Below are positions 35,701-44,843 of a stretch of DNA of 64,000 bases, piece by piece (the first letter of the stretch is position 1; each line of letters begins with the position of its first letter). The position numbers and the translations under genes were made by a program. This DNA is from Pseudopithomyces maydicus (Eukaryota > Ascomycota > Dothideomycetes > Pleosporales > Didymosphaeriaceae): assembly GCA_026873275.1 (NCBI GenBank), contig JANTUC010000002.1, positions 1,860,001 through 1,924,000 on the forward strand. The letters are read 5' to 3'. Below the pieces are notes generated by a model. The model saw nothing but the letters and a program-made list of their open reading frames with translations. It ran no database searches and had not been told where the DNA came from.

Positions 35701-38700
35701 AGCCGGAGCTTCAATTAGGTGCGGACCATGGGAGGATAACATATTTGCATACCTCACCGATGCCACAACGGAGATACATAATGATGTCGCCGATCCGACT
35801 GGGAATGAAACTCAGAGTGCTGTGCCGGAATGCTTCTTGGTAAAAATAACAAAGATCTTACGATCACTTGTCGAATACATTTCCGTGAACCTGAGTTTCC
35901 ATGACTCTATTGATCGGGGGTCTTTCGTCGGTCGAATGGAACAATGGACTGCAACTGTAACCAAGAGCATCGTATCAAGAAGTTTGACATCTGTCGGTTC
36001 AAGTCCAGCTAAGCCTCTTGCACTGCTGCTTGTGCTTTGTACACAACTTCGTTCGATTGCACGGCATGTCGCTGTTCAGCCTTCCGTCAATGTTGCTCTC
36101 GACGAAAGAATCATCAACATCTCCCAAAAACTCGTCGGTCACATCCTTGACCATGTATCTGATCTTAGCGACTTCTTGGAACACAACAATCGATTTCAAG
36201 TGCGCGAAAACGGCATTCGAGATTCAGATCCTTTAATAGAGAGTCTTGTTGTGTGTATGCATGTTCTCCCGGTTGCAGGAACTCCAGGCACTGCGTTTTG
36301 GGATTTCGTCAACCGATTTCTGTCGCCCACAGCAAAAACTTCGGTCGATCTAGTAGAGATTGAAGCCGTATGGGGTAAGCTGTTTACATTGCTTCCTTTC
36401 AACGAGTTCAACGACCTCGGAATACCTGCACGAGATCGAAGGATATCGTATGAAGAAGGCAGTTGGAATGTCGTTCGGACTCTTGTACAGCGAATTTTTC
36501 TGCTATACCCCGATACATTGAAGGCACGCAACACATCGTTGAACGACTATGTCCGTGCGATTTTGATACGGTGTCATGGCCTAATTCATTACTGGCATTG
36601 GATTCGTTGCGAACCAGTACTGTATGCTATGTTTGACTTCTTCGTGGCTAAGAACGGTTTACAGCATTTACGCGAAGAACGTTGCTTCGGATCTACAGCT
36701 TTCTTAGAGACGTCTGATGATCAGTGCTTCTCGCGCCTCGGGCCCAACGAACGATCATTCCATATTTTTCTCAAATGCCTGTTTGTCGGCATACAGGGTA
36801 TGCGAAATTCTTACACCGAAAAGAAACTCCGGAGTGTTGTCTTGCGCCTGATCCCAAACCACGGACGTGGCTATCCCAAAGACCAGCCTTTGGAGATGGC
36901 CAACCTAGATGCTTTGAGAAACCACCACGATATCATGTGCACCCTCTATCGAGCCTCTCCACCACCCTGTCGACCAAAACTGGATCAGATCAAATCTCTT
37001 GTAAATCATGAAACTTCTCATCGAGAGGCATGCAGGATCAGTATTTGTGCCTGGGCAAACCTGACCACTTTCCAGCTGTCAACTGATGAACCTTACCAAT
37101 ATGCTCAGGCTTTTGCCGAGTGGCATCAGGAGATTATGATGCAAACGCTGAAGCAGTATCGCCTAGCGAAGACAGAAGCAGAAGACTACCTGAAATCTGG
37201 AGTCCTCAACGACTCGGAACCCTCTTCGCTAATGGCAAGACAATACATGGAGAAGAATCAGAACCAGGTCATTGCCGCCTTAAGAGACTGTATCGCAGGC
37301 ATTCTGGAGGCGATGGGTGTTCGACACAGCCAGGCCTTGTTGAGAGACTTCCTCATCGATTCAAATATCGTCCATCTGCTGGAGCTACCCCACCTTCAAG
37401 ATCAACGTTTCATCATTATAATTCGAGATGCGCTTCGCGCACTACGCACGTTCGCGGCTCTTCCGTGGGAAATCCCTAACGGATCAACCACTACCGGGCA
37501 AAATGAAGAAAGCCAGGATTACGGCGACCCTCTAGATCTGGATGATTTTATGGAGGTTGCTCCGGAAATTGCACAGCCTGAAGACTTCCTCCAGACTTCG
37601 TTGTGGCGCTTACTTTCGAATGCTTTTGGTGCCGAGACGGCGCCAGAGGATGGCATCTTAATTGACTGCGTCGAAACTTGGTGCCTGGTAGCCCGTTCCC
37701 AAGTATCGCAAGGGGCGCGTTCATGGGCATTCTATTTGGACCCATTCAGCCAGGTTTCATGGCAACAGTTACGCCGCACAGAGCAGACCCAGAAATTTGG
37801 TCCTTACTTTATGGCTTCGGTCCTGATGTACGACTCAGCGGCTTACGTCCAGCATCGCACCATTTTCCTAGGTGCATTGTTGATATCATTGGCCGACCGG
37901 GAGTCAATGTTGAGATTCCAATATCGCTTGCTTGATGCCATCATTCATGCTGCTCCCCAAGAATCATTGCTGCAGAACCTGCCCTTCTTGGAAGGTACCG
38001 GGGCAAGCTCGCTCGACATCAATGCAAACACCGTCCAAACGCGAAGACTCGGGCTTATTTCTAGCATATTGGCCAACATGCGAGATGAGTTTCTGAGAAT
38101 AATCCACGAGACCCCAGCGCGTATCACAGAGGTGAAAAGCACTTACGCCACAATGTTGAAAGACTTCATGAATGCTATGAAGAATAATTACCAGCAGCTT
38201 GGAACGGGTACTACGGTGACCGGCGCATACGTAGAATTCGTCCAAAAGGTTGTACAATTCCTCCAACAATACACGGCGGACATCCAGCCAGTTCTCATAT
38301 TCTTCACCAATTCGGTCGCCTTTCCTTTGCCAGCAGCGGATCCCGCATATGTGGTGGGTCGTCTATGCGGTTATGCGCCGAAAATTTCTAGGCCAGGGAT
38401 CGCGAAGCAGCTTTCAATGTTTATCCAAACCGTGGCACAACAAGCTGTTACTGGCGATCACCAGCCGTACCTAGTGCATCAGCTACAGACTGCTCTCTGT
38501 AAAGATGTGGCACCATCAAGAGATCGATCTGCCTTACGAGATGTCCTGCTGTTGGGCATATTTCCAGCATACGTAAGAGCAGCCTTTGGCTCGCCTGTCG
38601 GCTTCGTTATCGCACAACCAGTCTTACAGTCTCTGGAGTCAATCTTGCAAGCTCTACTGTGCGACGTCAAGATTTTTGACAAGTCGAATGTACAAGTCAT

Positions 38701-39247
38701 CTACGACTGCTTGCTGGCGATTTCTCATGGCTTTCTTCAGAGCGTTGAGCGACTCAAGGAGAATGACAATGTGTTTGAGCAACCTCATGTTATACAAGCT
38801 CTTTCGCATTTGTTCCGGATTGCAATTCCACTCTCTACCTTACTGCAGTATATTTGTGATCGATGCTTACAGTCGACGGTAAAGCCGCTCATCATCTCAC
38901 GTTTCGAAGAAGTTGCTCTGTTTATCAACCAATTGGGGCGTGGCATAACCCCGCAGACTGATTCTTTCTACGATAGCAGTGCAATTTTGCTGCAAAACAG
39001 ATACTCTGATCTCCTGGCCTTCTCTGAGGAAGGACTAAGGTCTGGCATCGATACCAACTGGAGCTCTGAGGGGCACACGATATATTTTGGGCAAGGTCAG
39101 GCAAAGCGGGCGGTGTCCTTTGACTGGGGTGTAGTGGACATTGAGAAAGCGAGCATGGCTGCGGCCATGGATGCTTTTCTATTGCATGCATCGGCATCTG
39201 ACGTGGAAAGAGTAAATGACGGATTCTTGGGGGACGTATATGTGTGA
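32777..39247 (+). CDS. MUS7: Mus7/Mms22-family DNA repair protein
   Basis: Replication-fork repair protein; in yeast Mms22 acts with the Rtt101-Mms1 cullin ligase, and Mus7 is the fission-yeast form. One intronless frame; ATG at 32777 gives 2156 aa starting MSTWRAKGFVQDSDEDDEDI, the characteristic acidic start of the family (the frame is open further upstream but without ATG). Residues 1-800 are disordered, rich in Ser, SP sites and acidic patches (ILSDTSSSDDEP, ISDDSDNDAV). From about residue 850 (QLEGLAADYGGDDRAFAFEKG) the sequence becomes the long helical Mus7/MMS22 domain running to the C-terminus. The promoter is short and shared with the small membrane protein (221 bp). No frame break in 6.5 kb. 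Confidence 0.9.
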   Translation: MSTWRAKGFVQDSDEDDEDIELSCSNPQDILPISKGYGGLPGVGKGKPSTSVVECTNSEKRSHQGHADNALSTAAPSVDGLSRTRTVTPPTVALANFNRTRLTDSPDPLLGSPTPQAKHPGRFSLSSQILGIFDISPASSPPTEEKERSEKGKSPLLSELSDSELSDPPSELEEFQPDEILFRPPLRRTTVQVVIPCSNAVGNSQVQPVGQHIERSLRERKPIQLHPYLVEGERYKRDLQGRGVKPVVRVLSPTRKPHRDDQESQEQEFDPHKDLAQSSAPEIAVSTPSPRRRAEGEDENSTRRKRHNPENRRAVSSISNGPKRRKLYQSSRRTSTQIHESATGNNMHNTDVWTVPQSPPYSSSSGITPRRVARASATMPFPDPPTPSNSSSLLQPFDAESDEESVLRSVRQSHVKARQPIILSDTSSSDDEPSAGETQLSEHELRQVGKKIKGVLPASWLRLDRQAQEQRKQRATDRSNSVQSPERAEYQRGVAHKIMKHKDMPTNAERSEHVHSYKITISDDSDNDAVTTASETANAQSTARAAFDTTAMSDQLIADDDSDNMENDRLHLFTLGGSNRTRRKQSKVTDDFTAPMRKKHVSMRGAPDSRDDSFKLRTATRKAHRTPLPALSILDMAQSNSSKYAVPQFLRLAHRQARGRPDYARQSPTNKYIRLHTAQDTADANATLDQWRRGMMKPQSGISKTTSTSVPRKPLSILDQVYQKPHASQNVPSVSKRQPQPSTTKPQSRLPRKLLSKSAYKLSKEGCQPVHRRRNFIPLKSAQLEGLAADYGGDDRAFAFEKGLQRVARQFDLQRPLYQPSQNPQIVRYLAHADDVPLPLSQIEDVSQQAAKTLSQNTAVFKRCPRQKPQAHRVDVDTREYRQPSEPAVDSYLRTISEQTAQNSHQDDSNRSILRGLGPYGTRYSTTFDISPVQDGTYFHVSTFVGSGELHRALAIVGPNPRNMDQPAGYCTLDLAGASIRCGPWEDNIFAYLTDATTEIHNDVADPTGNETQSAVPECFLVKITKILRSLVEYISVNLSFHDSIDRGSFVGRMEQWTATVTKSIVSRSLTSVGSSPAKPLALLLVLCTQLRSIARHVAVQPSVNVALDERIINISQKLVGHILDHVSDLSDFLEHNNRFQVRENGIRDSDPLIESLVVCMHVLPVAGTPGTAFWDFVNRFLSPTAKTSVDLVEIEAVWGKLFTLLPFNEFNDLGIPARDRRISYEEGSWNVVRTLVQRIFLLYPDTLKARNTSLNDYVRAILIRCHGLIHYWHWIRCEPVLYAMFDFFVAKNGLQHLREERCFGSTAFLETSDDQCFSRLGPNERSFHIFLKCLFVGIQGMRNSYTEKKLRSVVLRLIPNHGRGYPKDQPLEMANLDALRNHHDIMCTLYRASPPPCRPKLDQIKSLVNHETSHREACRISICAWANLTTFQLSTDEPYQYAQAFAEWHQEIMMQTLKQYRLAKTEAEDYLKSGVLNDSEPSSLMARQYMEKNQNQVIAALRDCIAGILEAMGVRHSQALLRDFLIDSNIVHLLELPHLQDQRFIIIIRDALRALRTFAALPWEIPNGSTTTGQNEESQDYGDPLDLDDFMEVAPEIAQPEDFLQTSLWRLLSNAFGAETAPEDGILIDCVETWCLVARSQVSQGARSWAFYLDPFSQVSWQQLRRTEQTQKFGPYFMASVLMYDSAAYVQHRTIFLGALLISLADRESMLRFQYRLLDAIIHAAPQESLLQNLPFLEGTGASSLDINANTVQTRRLGLISSILANMRDEFLRIIHETPARITEVKSTYATMLKDFMNAMKNNYQQLGTGTTVTGAYVEFVQKVVQFLQQYTADIQPVLIFFTNSVAFPLPAADPAYVVGRLCGYAPKISRPGIAKQLSMFIQTVAQQAVTGDHQPYLVHQLQTALCKDVAPSRDRSALRDVLLLGIFPAYVRAAFGSPVGFVIAQPVLQSLESILQALLCDVKIFDKSNVQVIYDCLLAISHGFLQSVERLKENDNVFEQPHVIQALSHLFRIAIPLSTLLQYICDRCLQSTVKPLIISRFEEVALFINQLGRGITPQTDSFYDSSAILLQNRYSDLLAFSEEGLRSGIDTNWSSEGHTIYFGQGQAKRAVSFDWGVVDIEKASMAAAMDAFLLHASASDVERVNDGFLGDVYV

Positions 39248-39623
39248 TATGGGTTCGATGGTGTTATTGTTGCCATGGTTTATTTAGCGGCATGGAGGGC
39301 GTTTGTCGGTTTGCCTGTTCACGATTGATAACGAAAGGAAAGTCATTGGCCTCTTCGACTTCGATTTAGTGGTAGTCGTGTAGACTATGCAATGCGTATG
39401 TGCGGACCAGACAGGCCATTCCCAGGTTGGAAGTGGAGCAGTGCCAAGACGTCAAAGGCGGTGGCAGACGGCAGAATGGCGCGCTGTCCAAAATATTTCT
39501 ACAAGCTACGCAGCTAAAGTCCCGCGTCCCATACGATCCGCGCCCACCTACTTCAAACAGGGATCCGAACATAACAAAGACCGCGATTGATTTGCGCGTC
39601 ATCGTCCCACCCAAACGCCTGTA
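39248..39623. other. Intergenic between MUS7 and UTP7
   Basis: 376 bp between two tandem + strand genes, holding the MUS7 3' end and the UTP7 promoter. No gene or clear motif. Confidence 0.45.
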
Positions 39624-41273
39624 ATGTCCTCTAGAACGCCGTCCACGGCACTCATGCCCCGCCCGAAAGCGAAGAAGACGCCCATGGAGGATGCCGAAGC
39701 ACGACGAGAAGCCGAATACGCACAGGCTGCAGATTCGCAGTACGGCCGTGGCAAGAAAATATCCACAAAATCGGTCAAAGACAAGAAACTACGCGCAAAT
39801 TTGCGGGCTTTGGAGCAGAAGAACAAGCAGGCCACCTTACAGGCGAAACAGGCCGAAATACTGTTGGACAATGAGGCCGGTCTGCTTGAGCCAGAGCAGG
39901 AACTAGAGCGGACGTATAAAGTGCGCCAGGACGACATACGGAGCGAGGTCAGCATCGAAACTGCAAAAAAAGGCTTCGAACTACGACTGGATGCGCTGGG
40001 GCCGTATGACGTGTGCGACTACACGAGGAATGGCCGTGAGCTACTGATCGCAAGTCGGAAGGGGCACGTAGCCAACTTCGACTGGCGCGAAGGAAAGCTC
40101 GGCTGCGAACTGCAACTAGGCGAGACGGTGCGGGACGCAAAGTGGCTGAACAACAACCAACGTTTCGCCGTCGCCCAAAAGAAATGCGTATACATTTACG
40201 CCGGTGACGGCGTGGAAATTCATCAGTTGAAAAAACACCAAGAAGCAACCCATCTTGAATACCTTCCTTACCACTTCCTCCTCGCGTCCATATCCACTGC
40301 GGGCATGATCCGCTACACCGACATATCTACTGGCCAGATGCTGTCCGACCTGCCTACCAAACTCGGCCCTGCAACTGCCTTCACCCAAAATCCATATAAC
40401 GCAATTCTACATGCCGGTCACCAAAAAGGACTCGTTACGCTCTGGTCGCCCAATTCCCAAACGCCCCTCGTCAAGCTCCTTCCCCACCGCAGCCCTGTGC
40501 GCGCCATTGCTGTTGACAAATCCGGACATTACATGGTGTCCACCTCGCAGGATCGCCAAATGTCCATCTGGGATATCCGCATGTTCCGCGAATTGCATTC
40601 GCACCACCTAAAGCAGCCTGCCCACAGCCTCTCCATCTCTGACCGGAACCTCACCGCTGTGGGATGGGGCTCCCAAGTTTCCATCTACAGACCAGACCTA
40701 TTTACTCTCTCACTCGAGTCCGACGTGGTTGTCCCAACTCCTTACATGAACTGGCAAGGCGATGGTATGGGTGTTAACAGAGTGAAATATTGCCCCTTTG
40801 AAGACGTTCTCGGCATTGCCCACGCCAAAGGCTTTACCTCCATCATTATACCCGGTTCCGGTGAACCTAATCCCGACTCTCTCGAGCCCGGCACGAATCC
40901 TTTCGAGACCTCCAAGCAGCGCCAGGAAGCAGAAGTCCATGCTCTCCTCGAAAAGCTGCAACCCGAAATGATCTCTCTCGATCCCAACTTTGTTGGCAAC
41001 CTCGACCTTGCGTCCCACGAGCAGCGCGTGGCAGAAAAGGATCTGGACGCAAAGAAGGAAGACAAGATCGAGAAGCTAAAGAAGAAGGCACGAGGTCGAA
41101 ACTCTGCACTGAAAAAATATCTGAGGCGTCACGGGCAGAAGAACGTTATTGATGAGGAGAAGATGCGCGCGCGAGAGGCGCTGCAGAAGAACGATGCGAA
41201 GTTGGCGGCGAAGTTGAAAAAGGATCGAGAAACGTATGGACCAGCTCTAGCAAGGTTCGCTCGAAAGGGTTAG
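39624..41273 (+). CDS. UTP7: U3 snoRNP protein Utp7 (WD40, BING4)
   Basis: Nucleolar SSU-processome component needed for 18S rRNA maturation. Intronless, 549 aa, ATG at 39624. Basic N-terminus with KKISTKSVKDKKLRANLRALE, then WD repeats from about 130 to 400 (NGRELLIASRKGHVANFDW, GLVTLWSPN, YMVSTSQDRQMSIWDIR) and the BING4CT domain PTPYMNWQGDGMGVNRVKYCPFED..., followed by GTNPFETSKQRQEAEVHALL and a Lys-rich C-terminal tail (RGRNSALKKYLRRHGQKNVI). All hallmark segments are present. Confidence 0.96.
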   Translation: MSSRTPSTALMPRPKAKKTPMEDAEARREAEYAQAADSQYGRGKKISTKSVKDKKLRANLRALEQKNKQATLQAKQAEILLDNEAGLLEPEQELERTYKVRQDDIRSEVSIETAKKGFELRLDALGPYDVCDYTRNGRELLIASRKGHVANFDWREGKLGCELQLGETVRDAKWLNNNQRFAVAQKKCVYIYAGDGVEIHQLKKHQEATHLEYLPYHFLLASISTAGMIRYTDISTGQMLSDLPTKLGPATAFTQNPYNAILHAGHQKGLVTLWSPNSQTPLVKLLPHRSPVRAIAVDKSGHYMVSTSQDRQMSIWDIRMFRELHSHHLKQPAHSLSISDRNLTAVGWGSQVSIYRPDLFTLSLESDVVVPTPYMNWQGDGMGVNRVKYCPFEDVLGIAHAKGFTSIIIPGSGEPNPDSLEPGTNPFETSKQRQEAEVHALLEKLQPEMISLDPNFVGNLDLASHEQRVAEKDLDAKKEDKIEKLKKKARGRNSALKKYLRRHGQKNVIDEEKMRAREALQKNDAKLAAKLKKDRETYGPALARFARKG

Positions 41274-41698
41274 ATGGGTAGCGAAGGGATTAAAAAGTGG
41301 ATTATGCATCAGCGACTGGAGTTGGGGAATGAATCCACAGGAAGGCGTTTATGGGAGGCTATACCCTCGAGATTAAATGAATGAAACACCGCATCGCATT
41401 GGAGCTCCTTCCATCCCTTTTCTGACTGACAACTGGACAGATTGGTTGGTATGAATTATGTACAGATAAAATACAGGATCGATTACACTTTTCTCTTTCT
41501 TTTGGGCCTATCGCCAGCGAGATAAGTACGGCCAACACAATGCGATGCTTTAAAAAAAAGGGGGTATAGAGTTTACGAAAAATGCCCAGAGGATGTGACG
41601 CCTCACCCTATTCCCCACCCTATTGTCCGTCCCAATTTGTATCAGCGAAACGGAAACCATCCGTAAGGGTATCTCAAGTTCGCCTCCCTATCTCTAAT
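41274..41698. other. 3'-3' intergenic region between UTP7 and the GAS2-domain gene
   Basis: 425 bp between converging genes, with T-rich and A-rich stretches (TTTTCTCTTTC..., AAAAAAAAGGGGG near 41550) as in 3' UTRs. Nothing coding seen. Confidence 0.45.
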
Positions 41699-44273
41699 TC
41701 ACTGCACCGTTGAATCAATTCTCATGCAGTGCGCCATTACGCATGTACAATCTCTTAGTCCCGCCCACCTTGCCCAAGTCTCCGAACTCGTACGACTTCT
41801 GGCCTCGGATACTCGTCCTGCTTTCGCTACGGCTCTCCCTCTCTCACCCTGCGTGTGCGGCGCGCCTGTCTGCGACACCAAGTTCCCACTCACACTACGC
41901 GCTTGTTTCATCATACCTTCCACCCATTCCATCCTTTCGTTGCTCAGGTCGATCTTCTTCGAACTTGGGCCTGCGAGTCCTACTTCGTCGCCTCGCCAAG
42001 ACCGCCGGGAGGAGTCCGAAGACGGTGCTTCAGAGTTATCATTGCTACTAGTAGGAGTAGGTGAAAAGTTCGGCATAGGTGGAGGTGGCCCGTTGACGGA
42101 TAGGGCAGAGCGGGTAGGTGGTCTGTTGGGTGTAGTCAAGGGACTCGGGGCCTGGGTACTACCGCTGACACGCCTATCGCGCCTGCTTGCCACGCTATCC
42201 GGACGGTTAGGTGAGGGATCCAAAGCTCCAATTTCTAGGCCCAAAATCTCAAATTGACCGTTGCTGGCCGTCCTTCGACCGTGGTGCTCAGCGTATTGTC
42301 GTAGATACTCGCCGAGATCCGCCCAGCCACCTCCCACGCGGACCATGACCCGCTCGCCATTTTCTCCGACACGCCTGATAAACAGTTTGACAGGGTGTTC
42401 TTTTCCGGGCTGTGTGAGATGATACATGCGGATGTCGTTATCCCCCGCAGGGACGCTGTTGATCTTCTACCCGACAGCTTGTGAACTGAATCGTCCTGCC
42501 TCACAGGTGATAAGGTAAGTTCAGGGGACTTCAGACCGCTGAACGAGCGGGCAGCCCGGAGATAACCCTTGCTGCCCTTGCTGGACACTGTGCGTGAAGA
42601 CTTTGAATTACGGGCATCGGCTCCGTTACTTCTGGTAAGTCGAATATGTGCAGGTATCGTATCGAGAATGTCAGATATTTTCCGCTCGAGTTCGTCAGCG
42701 CCGGTTGGTGTCTTGTGGGAAAACTGGGTAGGAGGCCAAGGAGTGCTTTCCATGGAACCATCGCCTTCATTCTTCCTCCGTTTGTTCATTACTGCATTGA
42801 GTGCGGGTCGCGGGGCTCGCGAGGCTCTGTTCACAGCATTTCGCACAGAGGGCGAAGGACTAAACCCGCTTGGGGGCTAGAGGTATACGATGTTTCTGAT
42901 GTGACCGACTCTAAGCTCTGCCGGCGCGCGCGAGGGGTCTGGGGTCGATGAACCATAGCAGGCGTCCCATCTTCGTTGGTGACAATGATCTGCGAGTCAG
43001 TAGGGCTGGGTGTCCCAGCGTTCGGCTGCACGCACTCAGCTTGCCCCTCGTCTAGGTCGTGTTGGATGACTGTATCGCCTTCTTCAAATACGGATTCTTC
43101 ATCCGAACCACCCTGGTCAGCTACGGTAGGTACCGGCACGCCGGTCAAGGCAGACACGGCGTTCTTGTCTCGGGAAGTCGGTACAGCTTCTTTCAACAAG
43201 TCTCCAGGTGGATTTGCATGTCTTCGGACATCAAACTCGATGATCTTTCTCTGAGACTCTTGGGTCCACCGACCAAAATCACCCTCTACGCCTTCGAATA
43301 CATCGATCCAACCGTCCGGAAGGCGGTCTTGGAGCCCTTCCAACGTGTCCAGCATTACGTCCAACCGTCTTCCGAGATCGCTGACCGAATTCTGCATGGC
43401 GCGAGCGACCGTGTCGACTGTCCCTTTCCAAGCATCAAAGACGGCGTCAGATGGATTCCTGGGAGAGACGAGGGCGTCCCAGCCCCGGCGCATGGCTTCC
43501 TGTGCGGCCTTGAGACGGTCGAGATAGCGAGGTGCTTCTCGAAGCACAGTCACACGGGCTGTCCAGGTTTGCAGGCGATCCTTGAGCTGCAGGTGGTGCG
43601 GGAGGGCCGAGATGAGGGTCTGGGTGATGAGGAAGTTGAAGTCGTCCATGGGCTTGTAGCTGCTCCTGGCGCCGTAACCGGCCGAGGATGGGCGAGAGGC
43701 GGTCGCAGGGTGCATGTCCAGCACGTGGCCCTTGAGCTCTTCGACGTCCAGGGCGATGAGCTCGTCGCTGATGTCGTCCAGGCGGGCCTCGTGGGCCTGG
43801 ACCTCGACGGAGAGCAGCGAGCCCCAGTACTCGAGCTGCGGCAGGTGGTCCGGATCCGGGAGGCGGTGCACATGCTCCTGGATGCGCATCTGCAGGCTCC
43901 TCCGGCGGCGCTCCTTGTGCTCGTCGGTGGGCTGCTCGAAGGAGCCGGACCACCCCCACTGGGCAATCTCGTCGCACCAGCTCTTCAGGCGCTGGGCTGC
44001 CTTGGCCACGCGGGCACCCAGATCGCGCTCGGCGGGGGTGAGGGTGTCGATGCAGGCGAACATCTTGTACTCGTCCCGCGTCACATCGTAGGGCATGGGC
44101 CGCTGGGTGAAGGCGCGCAAGGTGGTGTTGGGCGAGAGGTCGCGCAGGTGGCTCTCGTCGGCAGCGCCCAGCAGGCGGCCTCTACGGGTGGCTGGCGACA
44201 TGGCCATCTGGGGCGAGGCGGGACGATGGGGCGAGGCGGGCGCCAGGAGACGGGGCGGGCTGGTGGACAGCAT
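41699..44273 (-). CDS. GAS2 (GAR)-domain microtubule-associated protein, one apparent single-base deletion
   Basis: The 3' exon (41699-42466) carries the Gas2-related domain: VKLFIRRVGENGERVMVRVGGGWADLGEYLRQYAEHHGRR; this domain binds microtubules. The upstream exon (42505-44273) has a spectrin-like helical N-terminal region (VAKAAQRLKSWCDEIAQWGW, HVLDMHPATASRPSS, NFLITQTLISALPHHLQ) and a disordered middle. A 38-nt intron (42467-42504, GTGAGG...GGGTAG) is needed and is shorter than usual. The upstream exon changes frame at the C5 run (GGGGG at 42872-42876 on the + strand); one more base gives YTSSPPSGFSPSPSVRNAVN and makes the exon exactly 590 codons, total about 845 aa. Start chosen at MLSTSPPRLL; ATG at 44330 in frame is possible. 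Confidence 0.78.
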
Positions 44274-44843
44274 GGTGCAGCAGGTGGTGGTGGTGGTGGC
44301 AGCGGCGAGGAAGCAGCAACGGGGGGGCATGGGGCATGGGGCAGGATGCAGGAGGCGGGTGCGATGCGATGCAGGCGCTGTGCCGGTCTGGTGGTCTGCT
44401 GTTCGCGACGTGAGCGGCTGGCGACATGCCCCCAAAAACCTACCTGGTGTCTGTCTCGGACGTGTTGATCGATCGTCTCCGGCCGGTTTGTTGTTTATCC
44501 GCAACACGGCCGCTCAGCAACAACCGCTAGCACCCGCATGCGGCTAGGCCCAGTCTCCCTCCAGTGTCCCACGGTGCCAGTCCCCTCCAGTCCCGCCCAG
44601 CAACTGACGTAGGGTACCTAGTAGCAGGAGTCCTGCAAAGCTTCACCCCGCCCAAGCACTTCGTCCACCTGCCGCATCCAGGCGTAGCTGCGTCCATGGC
44701 TGTCCTGCACCCCGGTCTCGCTGCACGAGATGCGTGCTCTGCACCATCAATTACGTCGCACCGCAACCAGCAGTACTTGACCCCGCGTACCCTCGCCATC
44801 TGGCCCCGTCTTCCCTCTCCTCCTGCTCTGCTGGTAGCCTACC
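44274..44843. other. Divergent intergenic region between the GAS2-domain and M28 peptidase genes
   Basis: 570 bp, GC-rich next to the GAS2-domain start with a GGT microsatellite (44283-44300, which would be a CCA/ACC run in an N-terminal extension). No separate gene. Confidence 0.4.

Noticed and set aside
43059..44468. 469-codon + strand open frame
   Set aside because: It is antisense to the GAS2-domain gene in GC-rich sequence; composition is Gly/Val/Arg-rich without any domain, a typical mirror of a codon-biased gene.
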